Origin: Carnobacterium jeotgali MS3
GTDB taxonomy: Bacteria > Bacillota > Bacilli > Lactobacillales > Carnobacteriaceae
Reading direction: 5' to 3'
Length of the DNA stretch: 64,000 bases
NCBI RefSeq assembly: GCF_000745125.1
Contig: NZ_JQNF01000005.1
Span: 372,001 to 436,000, forward strand
Shown here: piece after piece, positions 55,595 through 64,000 of the stretch
Numbering within the stretch: position 1 is the first letter of the stretch
Layout: every line of letters starts with the position of its first letter
The notes under the pieces: generated by a model
Database searches by the model: none
Seen by the model: only the letters and a program-made list of their open reading frames with translations
What the model was told of the DNA's origin: nothing
Translations under genes and position numbers: made by a program

Positions 55595-57268
55595 GTGAAA
55601 GTTACAAAATTAGAAGGTAAACAGTTTCGCTTAATGATAGCAACAGGAGCTAATCGTTTAGATAAAAATGCGGAATATGTAAACTCATTAAATGTTTTTC
55701 CAGTTCCAGATGGTGATACAGGAACAAATATGAATTTATCATTGGCTAGTGGAGCAAAAGCAGTTTCAAATACAGCTTCTGAAAGTGTCGGCGATTTGTC
55801 AGCGGCGCTATCTAAAGGTTTATTAATGGGAGCTCGTGGGAATTCTGGAGTTATTTTGTCTCAATTATTTAGAGGATTCGGTAAAGCTATTGAAAATAAA
55901 GAAACGTTGTCTTCTAAAGATTTGTCTGAAGCCTTTACTAGAGGTGTTGAAGCGGCATATAAAGCGGTCATGAAACCCGTAGAAGGTACGATTTTAACGG
56001 TAGCTCGTGAATCTGCTAAAGCTGGTGAAAAGAAAGCAAAAGAAACAGATGATGTTGTTGAGGTAATGGAAGCAGTTGTACGCGGAGCTAAGAAATCTTT
56101 AGCTAGAACGCCTGATTTACTACCTGTACTAAAGGAAGTTGGCGTTGTGGATAGTGGTGGACAAGGACTATTATTCATTTATGAAGGATTCTTAGAAGTA
56201 TTATCTGGAAAAGTTATCGAAGAAGATATCCATCAACCATCTGCTCAAGAAATGTCAGAATTGGTTAATGCTGAACACCATAAAAGTGTTTCAAATCACA
56301 TTCATACTGAAGATATTACATTTGGTTATTGTACCGAAATCATGGTTGAAATTGGCAAAGGTGAAACAGTAGATAGCGAATTTGACTATGATACATTCCG
56401 TAACCATTTAAACGAAATCGGCGATTCTTTACTCGTGGTTTCTGATGACGATATCATTAAAGTTCACGTTCATACAGAACATCCAGGCGAAGTTATGAAT
56501 TATGGTCAAAAATTTGGTTCATTACTCAAAATAAAAGTTGATAATATGCGTGTTCAACATGAAACGATTCTTGAAAATGAGTCGCAACAACCTGTTGTAA
56601 AAGCAGCTAAAACACCTTATGGCATTATTGCAGTTGCTGCAGGAGAAGGCGTTCAAAACTTGTTTAAAAGTTTAGGCGTGGACTATGTCATCAGTGGTGG
56701 ACAAACAATGAATCCAAGTACAGAAGATATTCTTAAAGCGATTGAAGAAGTGAATGCTGAAAAAGTAATCATCTTACCAAATAATAAAAATATCTTTATG
56801 GCAGCAGATCAAGCTGCTGAAGTTAGTGACTTATCAGTGGTCGTTATTCCTAGTAAAACAGTGTCACAAGGCATGACTGCTATGCTAGCATTCAATGAAT
56901 TGAATGATTTAGATACCAATAAGGCTGAAATGATGAATGAATTGGCTAATGTTGTTAGTGGCCAAGTTACGAATGCTGTAAGAGATACAGAAATCGATGG
57001 CATGAAAATCAAAAAAGATGATTTTATGGGAATTATTGAAGGGAAAATCAAAGTCTCTCAATCAAACCGTAAAACTGTTACAATTGAAACCTTGAAACAA
57101 ATGATATCAGAAGATAGTGAAATTGTGACGATTTTACTTGGAGAAGATAGTGATGCAAGTGAAGCTGCTGAAATCGCTGCTGAAATTGAAAAACTATTTG
57201 AAGAAGTAGAAGTAGAAATTCATGATGGTCAACAACCAGTCTATCCTTATATCTTGTCGGTAGAATAA
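55595..57268 (+). CDS. fakA: Fatty acid kinase catalytic subunit (DAK2/YloV family)
   Basis: 557 residues from GTG 55595 behind AGGAGG. FakA phosphorylates fatty acids held by FakB (DegV) proteins, giving acyl phosphates that enter phospholipid synthesis with PlsX/PlsY. An N-terminal DhaL-like ATP-binding domain (about 8-200) holds PVPDGDTGTNM and MGARGNSGVI. A middle domain has the HVHTEHPG motif and a C-terminal DegV-like domain follows. FakB candidate at 31.4 kb, PlsX at 59.9 kb. Confidence 0.93.
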   Translation: MKVTKLEGKQFRLMIATGANRLDKNAEYVNSLNVFPVPDGDTGTNMNLSLASGAKAVSNTASESVGDLSAALSKGLLMGARGNSGVILSQLFRGFGKAIENKETLSSKDLSEAFTRGVEAAYKAVMKPVEGTILTVARESAKAGEKKAKETDDVVEVMEAVVRGAKKSLARTPDLLPVLKEVGVVDSGGQGLLFIYEGFLEVLSGKVIEEDIHQPSAQEMSELVNAEHHKSVSNHIHTEDITFGYCTEIMVEIGKGETVDSEFDYDTFRNHLNEIGDSLLVVSDDDIIKVHVHTEHPGEVMNYGQKFGSLLKIKVDNMRVQHETILENESQQPVVKAAKTPYGIIAVAAGEGVQNLFKSLGVDYVISGGQTMNPSTEDILKAIEEVNAEKVIILPNNKNIFMAADQAAEVSDLSVVVIPSKTVSQGMTAMLAFNELNDLDTNKAEMMNELANVVSGQVTNAVRDTEIDGMKIKKDDFMGIIEGKIKVSQSNRKTVTIETLKQMISEDSEIVTILLGEDSDASEAAEIAAEIEKLFEEVEVEIHDGQQPVYPYILSVE

Positions 57269-57269
57269 T

Positions 57270-57322
57270 TAAAAGACAAAAATAGATCGGGATTTTATTC
57301 CATTCCTATTTTTGTCTTTTTT
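57270..57322 (+). terminator. Terminator after fakA
   Basis: AAAAGACAAAAATA pairs with TATTTTTGTCTTTT, with a small inner GGA/TCC pairing, followed by a T run. Confidence 0.9.
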
Positions 57323-57390
57323 AGTGGTAGTAGATAAATCGATTCGATTGTTCCATACACTAATGTGTAGTTGTCTACTGTGCAAAAAGA

Positions 57391-57650
57391 GGCTCTTCGT
57401 CAAATAGTATGGATGCTTCTAAAAATTCTTTAGGAATAGACGGATTTGCTTGTAAGAGCCCTGGTACCGTCTTAAGCCTAAAGTTGTCATGGTTGTTGCT
57501 GCTTCAGCTGCTTACAAACATGATAGACTTGGGCATGAATGCCCACAGTGCTACCCTTTCATTTTTTTACAGGGCTACAAGCAATCCTATTCCTCCAGAA
57601 GTGTTAAGTATGAACTAAATTCATCTATCAACATTAAAAAATATAGAGCC
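57391..57650 (+). mobile_element. Miniature element derived from an ISL3-family insertion sequence
   Basis: 260 bases starting GGCTCTTCGTCAAATAGT, an ISL3-type terminal repeat, and ending ATATAGAGCC. Flanks read CAAAAAGA (57383-57390) and AAAAAAGA (57651-57658), an imperfect 8-bp duplication, the size ISL3 elements make. Inside, broken frames encode pieces resembling the transposase N-terminus (NSLGIDGFACKSPGTVL, then KVVMVVAASAAYKHDRL and ECPQC) with a frame change between them. No transposase core is present, so it cannot move by itself. Confidence 0.75.
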
Positions 57651-57679
57651 AAAAAAGAATACAATAAGGGAGGTAAGAG

Positions 57680-57716
57680 ACAGATTTAAGCGTAGATTTT
57701 ATAGCTTTAAATCTGT
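57680..57716 (+). promoter_or_regulatory. 10-bp hairpin between a ribosome-binding site and the recG start
   Basis: ACAGATTTAA (57680-57689) and TTAAATCTGT (57707-57716) are perfectly complementary with a 17-base loop. GGGAGG lies just upstream at 57668-57673, while the ATG at 57726 has no site directly before it. Folding would bring the two within about 15 bases. Confidence 0.55.
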
Positions 57717-57725
57717 TGAAAATAT

Positions 57726-59774
57726 ATGACTAAATCAATTTATGATTCTGTTTCTGTCCTCCCTTACGTTGGAGAAAAACGTTTAGAGGCTCTGCATCAA
57801 TTAGGGATTCATACAATCAATGATTTGCTGTCTCATTATCCAATTCGCTATGAAGATATCCAAGAGCGTGATTTATTAGAGATAGAAGATCAAGAAAAGG
57901 TCACGTTAAAAGGAAATGTTGTTTCAGAAGCAGTAGTCAGTCGCTTTGGTCCTAAAAAGAATCGTTTGTCGTTTCGTTTAATAATTGAACATGCTGTGAT
58001 TTCTGTTACTTTTTTTAATCAAGCTTACTTGAAAAGTAAAATCGTGACGGGAGAAGAAATAGCTGTTTTTGGTAAATGGGATGCAAAAAGAAAAAGTTTA
58101 ACCGGTATAAAAATCTTAGGAACCCGTTCAGATTCTGAAAAGGGAGATTTCGAATCCGTATATAGCGCCAATAAACACATTAAGCAAAGTACTATTTTGC
58201 AGTTGATTACTGAAGCATACAACCTTTATCAAGATCACATTCCGGAGGTCGTACCACCGGAATTAAGAATTAAATACAGATTGATTTCTCATCGAGATGC
58301 CGTTTATGCCATGCATTTTCCAGCTTCAGAGAAGCAAAAAAAACAAGCTAGAAGAGAAGTTGTATTTGAAGAATTTTTATTGTATCAAATGCGCATGCAA
58401 ATTGTACGTAAAAAACAAAAAGCAATGGGTAAAGGAAATACACTCAATTACAATGTAACGGATTTGAGAAATTTTATTGAGACATTGCCTTTTGAATTAA
58501 CAAAAGCCCAGAAACGAGTAGTGAATGAAATCTGTAGCGACTTAAGACAACCTATTCATATGCATCGCCTGCTTCAAGGAGATGTTGGGAGCGGTAAGAC
58601 AATTGTGGCTGCAATCGCGTTATACGCCGCTACAAACGTCGGTGTCCAATCGGCCTTAATGGTACCGACTGAAATTCTTGCTGAACAACATATGGAAAGT
58701 TTGTCGGAATTGTTTAATCCTCTTGAAGTCCGGATAGATTTGTTGACGGGTTCTACGAAGACAAAAGATCGGCGTTTGATTTTAGAACAATTGGCCAATG
58801 GCGAATTAGATGTTCTAATCGGTACACATGCCTTGATTCAACAAGATGTTTATTTTTCTAAATTAGGTTTAGTCATTACAGATGAACAACATCGCTTTGG
58901 AGTGAATCAACGAAAATTATTAAGAGATAAGGGTAAAGATGCGGATGTCTTATTTATGACGGCTACTCCCATTCCTCGAACATTAGCTATTACAGCATAT
59001 GGAGAAATGGATGTATCAATTATTGATGAAATGCCTGCTGGAAGAATCCCAATTCAAACCACGTGGATTAAACCACAAAATTTTGAAAAAACGCTAGAAT
59101 TTATTGAACTTCAGTTAAGAAAAGGGTCGCAAGCGTATGTTATTTGTCCTTTGATTGAAGAATCAGAAACCATGGATGTTAAAAATGCGACTGATATCTA
59201 TGAAAAACTAACCGCTTATTATGGCGATCGTTTTCAAGTAGGGTTGTTGCATGGGAAAATGAAATCAAGCGAAAAAGAAAGCACTATGGAAAATTTCAAA
59301 GAAAAAAAACTACAGGTCCTTGTTTCGACAACCGTTATTGAAGTAGGGGTAAATGTTCCTAATGCAACGACCATGATCATTTATGATGCCGATCGTTTTG
59401 GACTGTCTCAATTGCATCAGTTAAGAGGCCGTGTTGGTCGTGGAGATAAAGAATCTTATTGTATTCTTGTTGCAAATCCTAAAACAGAAAATGGGATGGA
59501 ACGCATGAAAATAATGACCGAAACAACTGATGGTTTTATACTCAGTGAAAAAGATTTAGAGCTGAGAGGGCCTGGAGATTTATTTGGCAATAAACAATCG
59601 GGTTTGCCAGATTTTAAAATTGGAGATATTATAGGCGATTTTGGAGCTTTAGAAGCAGCAAGACAAGAAGCGAATCAACTGGTTAATCAAAAAGATTTCC
59701 TTACAAATGAAGTGTACCAACAACTTAGAGAAGCGGTTGGGTTTAATGAATTAGAAGGATTAGATTTCAATTGA
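57726..59774 (+). CDS. recG: ATP-dependent DNA helicase RecG
   Basis: 682 residues. It reverses stalled forks and processes Holliday junctions. The N-terminal wedge/OB domain (about 60-150) grips branched DNA; the superfamily 2 motor has Walker A GDVGSGKT, motif II DEQH and the TRG-type C-terminal motif region. An in-frame TGA at 57717 fixes ATG 57726 as the first possible start. The Bacillus sdaAB-sdaAA genes normally upstream are absent; a miniature IS element lies there instead. Confidence 0.96.
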   Translation: MTKSIYDSVSVLPYVGEKRLEALHQLGIHTINDLLSHYPIRYEDIQERDLLEIEDQEKVTLKGNVVSEAVVSRFGPKKNRLSFRLIIEHAVISVTFFNQAYLKSKIVTGEEIAVFGKWDAKRKSLTGIKILGTRSDSEKGDFESVYSANKHIKQSTILQLITEAYNLYQDHIPEVVPPELRIKYRLISHRDAVYAMHFPASEKQKKQARREVVFEEFLLYQMRMQIVRKKQKAMGKGNTLNYNVTDLRNFIETLPFELTKAQKRVVNEICSDLRQPIHMHRLLQGDVGSGKTIVAAIALYAATNVGVQSALMVPTEILAEQHMESLSELFNPLEVRIDLLTGSTKTKDRRLILEQLANGELDVLIGTHALIQQDVYFSKLGLVITDEQHRFGVNQRKLLRDKGKDADVLFMTATPIPRTLAITAYGEMDVSIIDEMPAGRIPIQTTWIKPQNFEKTLEFIELQLRKGSQAYVICPLIEESETMDVKNATDIYEKLTAYYGDRFQVGLLHGKMKSSEKESTMENFKEKKLQVLVSTTVIEVGVNVPNATTMIIYDADRFGLSQLHQLRGRVGRGDKESYCILVANPKTENGMERMKIMTETTDGFILSEKDLELRGPGDLFGNKQSGLPDFKIGDIIGDFGALEAARQEANQLVNQKDFLTNEVYQQLREAVGFNELEGLDFN

Positions 59775-59854
59775 GATTCAATCATGATTAGTGGTAAAAT
59801 TTAATAGAACGTAAAGTTCAGAAACATTGGAAGTTCACTAGGGAGGCAAATGAT

Positions 59855-60865
59855 TTGAAAATTGCAGTAGATGCTATGGGCGGAGATAACGCTCCAAAAG
59901 CAATCGTAGAAGGTATTATGATGGCAGTTAAAGAATATAAAGATATTGAATTTATTTTATATGGAAAAGAAGACTCTATCAGAAAATACTTAACAGATGA
60001 AACAAACATTACCATCGTTCATACAGATGAAAAAATTATGAGTGAAGATGACCCAGTTCGCGCTGTACGCCGCAAAAAAAATGCTTCAATGGTATTGGCT
60101 GCGCAAGCCGTTAAAGACAAAAAAGCAGATGCCCTATTTTCTGCGGGAAACACTGGTGCATTATTGACTGCGGGCTTATTGATTATCGGAAGAATCAAAG
60201 GGATTGATCGTCCAGGTTTATTGGTGACGTTACCTGTAATTGGAAAAGAAGATGAAACGTTCAATTTAATGGACGTTGGTGCAAATGCGGATACCAAACC
60301 TGAAAATATCAATCAATATGCAATATTAGGCAGTTATTATGCTCAATTTGTTAGAGGAGTAAAAAATCCAAGAGTTGGTTTGTTAAACAATGGAACAGAA
60401 GAGAATAAAGGAAATGATGTGACTAAGAGAGCTTATCAACTTTTAGCAAACAATGCAGATATTAATTTTATTGGAAACATAGAGGCTCGTGAATTGCTTA
60501 GTGGTGTAGCTGATGTAGTGGTGACAGATGGTTACACTGGAAATGCTGTCTTAAAGACAATTGAAGGTACGGCTTTATCTATGATGAAACTTATCAAAAA
60601 TGCTGTATATGAAAATGGGACAAAAGCTAAATTAGGTGGCTTGTTATTAAAAGATAGTTTTTCTAATATGAAGGATGTCTTAGATTATTCTACACATGGT
60701 GGAGCCGTATTATTTGGTGTTAAAGCACCAGTGATTAAGACACATGGATCAACGGAGAAAGAAGCGGTCTATTATACTATTAGACAAATTCATGAAATGT
60801 TAGATTCTCATGTTATTGATGATTTAGTTCACCATTTTGAAGAGAAACAAGTATCTGCTGATTAA
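59855..60865 (+). CDS. plsX: Phosphate acyltransferase PlsX
   Basis: 336 residues from TTG 59855 with GGGAGG upstream. It makes acyl phosphate from acyl-ACP for glycerol-3-phosphate acylation by PlsY, the first step of phospholipid synthesis. The N-terminus [19 protein letters not shown] and [12 protein letters not shown] are diagnostic. In Bacillus fapR precedes and fabD-fabG follow; here acpP follows directly. Confidence 0.96.
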   Translation: MKIAVDAMGGDNAPKAIVEGIMMAVKEYKDIEFILYGKEDSIRKYLTDETNITIVHTDEKIMSEDDPVRAVRRKKNASMVLAAQAVKDKKADALFSAGNTGALLTAGLLIIGRIKGIDRPGLLVTLPVIGKEDETFNLMDVGANADTKPENINQYAILGSYYAQFVRGVKNPRVGLLNNGTEENKGNDVTKRAYQLLANNADINFIGNIEARELLSGVADVVVTDGYTGNAVLKTIEGTALSMMKLIKNAVYENGTKAKLGGLLLKDSFSNMKDVLDYSTHGGAVLFGVKAPVIKTHGSTEKEAVYYTIRQIHEMLDSHVIDDLVHHFEEKQVSAD

Positions 60866-60904
60866 ATCTTATTTTATAAGAAAAAGGCAGCTCAAAAAAA
60901 ATAG

Positions 60905-60934
60905 TTGGACAATATCTGTGAATATCGTTAAAAT
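60905..60934 (+). promoter_or_regulatory. Promoter of acpP
   Basis: TTGGAC (60905-60910), 18 bases, TAAAAT (60929-60934), in the plsX-acpP gap, about 60 bases before the start codon. Confidence 0.6.
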
Positions 60935-60992
60935 AAATAAAGCGACGTAATTTGTGTTTAAATATAAAAAGTTGAAAACGGAGGTATATATA

Positions 60993-61235
60993 TTGTCTAA
61001 TAGTGAAACTTTCGAAAAAATAAAAAAAATTATTGTTGAAAGATTTGGCATTGATGAAGAAAAAGTTACTAAAGAACTTACATTTAAAGAAGATCTTGGT
61101 GCTGATTCGCTTGATATCGTAGAATTGGTTATGGAATTAGAAGATGTTTTCGGAACGGAAATATCTGACGAAGATGCTGAAATAATTACTACAGTTGGAG
61201 ATGCAGTAACTTACATCGAAGAACACAAAAATTAA
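60993..61235 (+). CDS. acpP: Acyl carrier protein
   Basis: 80 residues from TTG 60993, with ACGGAGG eight bases upstream. It is an acidic four-helix carrier of growing fatty acids. The phosphopantetheine attachment serine lies in [13 protein letters not shown]. Its position next to plsX and rnc is conserved. The phosphopantetheine arm derives from the CoA path of coaBC and coaD in this window. A second ACP may exist in a fab cluster elsewhere. Confidence 0.95.
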   Translation: MSNSETFEKIKKIIVERFGIDEEKVTKELTFKEDLGADSLDIVELVMELEDVFGTEISDEDAEIITTVGDAVTYIEEHKN

Positions 61236-61244
61236 TGAAATTTC

Positions 61245-61288
61245 AAGAGCCCCTGAGCTTATCAATAAGTCAGAGGCTCTTTTTTTTA
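61245..61288 (+). terminator. Terminator after acpP
   Basis: AAGAGCC, CTGA and TTAT pair with ATAA, CAG and GGCTCTT in a bulged hairpin followed by eight Ts. Confidence 0.9.
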
Positions 61289-61421
61289 TCGAAAAAAAAG
61301 ATTGAGTTTTCAATAAGCATTTTCTTCGTTAGCGCTACTAAGCTAGAAATGGTTTATTTTTGTGTACAAACACAGTATAATGATAAAGCGTAAAGAAATA
61401 TTTAAAGAAAGGGAGAATATA

Positions 61422-62117
61422 ATGGATGAAGCATTTTTAACACATTTAAAAACTAAATTTGGTTTGGTTTTTCAAGACCTTTCTTATTTAGAAGAAGCAT
61501 TTACCCATTCATCATATGTGAATGAGCACAGGAACCTTAAATTGAAAGATAATGAAAGAATTGAATTTTTAGGAGATGCTGTTTTAGAATTAACGGTGTC
61601 AAGATTTTTGTACGAATTATATCCTAATGTACCTGAAGGGAAATTAACTCGATTGAGAGCGACTATCGTCTGTGAAGCGAGTTTTAGTCAATTTGCAAAA
61701 GAGTACGAATTCGATCAATTTATTCGTTTAGGTAAAGGTGAAGAACGCATGAATGGCCGAAAACGACCTGCCTTGCTTTGCGATTTGTTCGAATCTTTTG
61801 TTGGTGCATTATACCTAGATCAAGGATTAGACGGCGTATTATTTTTTCTTGAACAAACAATCTTTCCAAAAATTAAGTCCGGTGCTTTCTCACATGTGAT
61901 GGATCATAAAACAAATTTACAAGAATTTTTACAACAAAAAGGTGAAATTGAAATTGAATATAATTTGGTGGATGAAATAGGTCCAGCACATCAAAAAGCG
62001 TTTGTGGTAGAAGTACTTGCTGAAGGTCAACTATTAGGCCAAGGTCAAGGGAAAACAAAAAAAGCGGCTGAACAAGTAGCAGCTGAAAATGCATTGCTTA
62101 CTTTACAAGAAAAATAG
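61422..62117 (+). CDS. rnc: Ribonuclease III
   Basis: 231 residues from ATG 61422 behind AAAGGGAG; the frame is open 20 codons upstream but without a better site. It cleaves double-stranded RNA in rRNA precursors and structured leaders. The catalytic signature ERIEFLGDAVLEL is at 45-57 (Glu45, Asp52), a second acidic site is in CDLFESFVGALY, and a C-terminal dsRNA-binding domain spans about 160-230. TATAAT at 61376-61381 is a likely -10. smc follows 24 bases after the stop. Confidence 0.97.
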   Translation: MDEAFLTHLKTKFGLVFQDLSYLEEAFTHSSYVNEHRNLKLKDNERIEFLGDAVLELTVSRFLYELYPNVPEGKLTRLRATIVCEASFSQFAKEYEFDQFIRLGKGEERMNGRKRPALLCDLFESFVGALYLDQGLDGVLFFLEQTIFPKIKSGAFSHVMDHKTNLQEFLQQKGEIEIEYNLVDEIGPAHQKAFVVEVLAEGQLLGQGQGKTKKAAEQVAAENALLTLQEK

Positions 62118-62141
62118 TACAGGGGAAAGGAGCCAGTAGTT

Positions 62142-64000
62142 GTGCAATTAAAAAGAATAGACATCGCTGGTTTCAAATCGTTTGCAGATAAAACGACAAT
62201 TGAGTTTCACGATGGTGTAACAGCTGTTGTTGGACCTAATGGAAGCGGAAAAAGCAATATAACAGAAGCCATTCGCTGGGTTTTGGGTGAACAATCAGCG
62301 AGGAACTTACGTGGCGGAAAAATGAATGATATTATCTTTTCGGGATCAGATACAAGGAAATCAGTTAATTTAGCTGAAGTTACCTTGATACTAGAAAACG
62401 AAGATCATTTTTTACCGTTAGAATTTAGCGAAATAAGCATTACTAGACGTTTGCATCGAAATGGTGAAAGCGAATTTTATTTAAACAAGCAAGCTTGTCG
62501 GTTAAAAGACATTGTAGACCTATTTATGGATTCTGGCTTAGGCAAAGAGTCTTTTTCAATCATCTCGCAAGGGAAAGTTGAAAGTATATTCAATAGCAAA
62601 CCTGAAGAGAGACGGTCTATATTTGAAGAAGCAGCTGGTGTTTTGAAGTATAAAACACGTAAAAAAAAGGCCGAACAAAAGTTAACGGAAACGGAAGAAA
62701 ATTTAAACCGTGTTCAAGACATTGTTTATGAACTAGAAGGACAAGTTGAACCTTTAAGAGAACAAAGCAGTGTAGCTAAAGACTTTTTACTATACAAAGA
62801 ACAATTGTCTGAAATGGATATTGCTTTGATGGTCGTTGAGATTGAGCAATTGAAAGTCGATTGGGATGAAAGTAAAAAAGAAATGCTTTCTTTTGAAGAA
62901 CAATTGGCTGAAAAGAAGCAAAATTTATTAGAGTGTGAGAATCAATTAAAAGTTAAACGCGAACAAAAGATGAACTTGACGGAAACAATAGAAGAAACTC
63001 AATTGCAATTAGTCCAAGCGATTCAATTGTTTGAACAGACGGAAGGCCAAAAAAATGTTTTATCTGAGCGCAATAAATACACTACCGAAAATCTTCAGCA
63101 ACTTGAAACGTCTAAAGAACTATCAAATCAAAGAATCGTTCAATTAGAGCAGGAATTAGAAACAATCAATGAAGAGCTTGTGGTAAAAAGCGAACAAGAA
63201 AAACAATTAAAAATAGCCTTCCTAGCTGCAGAAAAAGAGGCTTTATCTCTTTCGGGGAATTCAAAAGAAACGATTGAGAGTTTGCGAGATGAATATGTTG
63301 ATTTGATGCAAAAACAAACTAGCTTAAGAAATGAGCAAAGTTACCTTGAACGCAATTCTTATCAATTGGCACAAAAAACGTTGAAATCAGATGCATCGGT
63401 TACTGAACTCGAAAAAAATATAGCGGAAATAACACTCCATTTTAAGGAAATCGCTCAGGAGCTATCAGATACTCAACAAGAAATTGCTCAAAAATTATTG
63501 CTTTATCAAGAGCAACAAGCCAGTATACAAATGAAACGACAAGCGTTAGAAACGAATGAAACACGCATGTATGATGCTTTAAAAGTGGTGCAGCAAGCAA
63601 AAGCTAAAAAAGAAAGTCTAAAAGAACTAAATGAAGACTATGCAGGCTTTTATCAAGGAGTTAAAGAAGTTTTAAAACGAAAAAAAGAGATTGGCGGCAT
63701 TATCGGAGCCGTTGCTGAATTGATTGAAGTACCCAAACAAGCTGAACTGGCTATTGACATAGCACTTGGTGCAGCAAGCCAAAACATCATTGTTCAAGAT
63801 GAACAAAGTGGCCGTAAAGGGATTCAATATTTGAAACAAAAAAGAGTTGGGAGAGCAACGTTCTTACCGCTAACAACTATTAAAGCTCGGCAGTTGCCAA
63901 TATCTGTAGAAACTAAAGCCCGTAATTGTGAAGGTTTCTTAGGTATTGCGAGCCAATTGATTGCTTATCCTGAAACGGTTGCGACGGTCATTCAAAATTT
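62142..64000 (+). CDS. smc: Chromosome segregation ATPase SMC (5' part)
   Basis: The first 619 codons and two bases are present; the gene continues past the right edge. GTG 62142 lies nine bases after AAGGAG. Walker A is GPNGSGKSN near residues 32-40. A Q-loop ISQGKVE region follows, and then a long coiled coil from about 165 to 505. The hinge domain begins near 515 (GGIIGAVAELIEVP) and is cut by the window end. SMC with ScpA/ScpB compacts and separates chromosomes. The rnc-smc order is conserved. Confidence 0.96.
   Translation, partial: MQLKRIDIAGFKSFADKTTIEFHDGVTAVVGPNGSGKSNITEAIRWVLGEQSARNLRGGKMNDIIFSGSDTRKSVNLAEVTLILENEDHFLPLEFSEISITRRLHRNGESEFYLNKQACRLKDIVDLFMDSGLGKESFSIISQGKVESIFNSKPEERRSIFEEAAGVLKYKTRKKKAEQKLTETEENLNRVQDIVYELEGQVEPLREQSSVAKDFLLYKEQLSEMDIALMVVEIEQLKVDWDESKKEMLSFEEQLAEKKQNLLECENQLKVKREQKMNLTETIEETQLQLVQAIQLFEQTEGQKNVLSERNKYTTENLQQLETSKELSNQRIVQLEQELETINEELVVKSEQEKQLKIAFLAAEKEALSLSGNSKETIESLRDEYVDLMQKQTSLRNEQSYLERNSYQLAQKTLKSDASVTELEKNIAEITLHFKEIAQELSDTQQEIAQKLLLYQEQQASIQMKRQALETNETRMYDALKVVQQAKAKKESLKELNEDYAGFYQGVKEVLKRKKEIGGIIGAVAELIEVPKQAELAIDIALGAASQNIIVQDEQSGRKGIQYLKQKRVGRATFLPLTTIKARQLPISVETKARNCEGFLGIASQLIAYPETVATVIQN

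Noticed and set aside
54492-57650. Composite transposon carrying rpmB, the asp23-like gene and fakA
   Set aside because: The genes between the two remnants are in their usual Firmicutes order and orientation, so they were not moved by the elements.
57409-57689. Small open frames of 69 and 66 codons within the miniature element
   Set aside because: They are overlapping fragments of a frameshifted ISL3 transposase N-terminus with no ribosome-binding sites; treated as remnant, not genes.

Overview
The window comes from a chromosome of a low-GC Gram-positive bacterium of the order Lactobacillales. A Carnobacterium-like or Enterococcus-like member is my inference. The grounds are AT-rich sequence with strong AGGAGG ribosome-binding sites, many TTG starts, Bacillus-type gene order for ylbG-rsmD-coaD-ylbL, comEA-EB-EC-holA-rpsT, asd-dapA-rnjB and gmk-...-smc, and a sodium-type V-ATPase operon laid out like the Enterococcus hirae ntp operon. 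Almost everything is intact core genome. I see no phage, plasmid, CRISPR array, rRNA or tRNA.

Layout. 1-4.8 kb: the tail of a biotin-carrier enzyme (probably pyruvate carboxylase), a degenerate CAP-domain secreted protein, ylbG, rsmD, coaD, a PDZ/Lon-type membrane protease, and a convergent TspO-like membrane protein. 4.9-10.2 kb: DNA-uptake genes comEA, comEB and comEC, then holA and rpsT. 10.3-15.2 kb: uvrB behind a LexA-box promoter, rpsO and pnp. 15.2-19.9 kb: a membrane-anchored hydrolase divergent from asd-dapA-rnjB. 20-23 kb: the OpuA glycine betaine importer on the minus strand. 23.4-27.1 kb: an HD phosphohydrolase, an acetyltransferase, a TPP riboswitch driving thiT, and cardiolipin synthase. 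27.3-30.8 kb: OpuC, a second compatible-solute importer. 30.9-32.3 kb: an orphan SOS-controlled YolD-like gene and a DegV/FakB lipid-binding protein. 32.6-41.1 kb: the nine-gene V-ATPase operon. 41.3-64 kb: a PC4-like ssDNA-binding protein, gmk, rpoZ, coaBC, priA, def, fmt, rsmB, the stp/prkC signalling pair, rsgA, rpe, thiN, rpmB (minus strand), asp23-like, fakA, recG, plsX, acpP, rnc and the first part of smc.

How it fits together. The salt-stress theme is strong: two betaine/carnitine ABC systems whose ATPases carry paired CBS domains, plus a V-ATPase whose rotor subunit keeps the Na+-binding residues. Lipid genes are spread over the window (cls, fakB, fakA, plsX, acpP). Two SOS promoters, for uvrB and the YolD-like gene, have near-ideal LexA boxes inside the -35/-10 spacer.

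The most unusual items are non-coding. They are a 24-bp perfect hairpin in the rsmB-stp gap, two decayed inverted copies of an ISL3-family miniature element (one still flanked by an imperfect 8-bp duplication), a long hairpin upstream of pnp, an inverted repeat and a structured leader upstream of the V-ATPase operon, a recG start separated from its only good ribosome-binding site by a hairpin, and a thiT riboswitch whose terminator contains the ribosome-binding site. No clearly new multigene system is visible.
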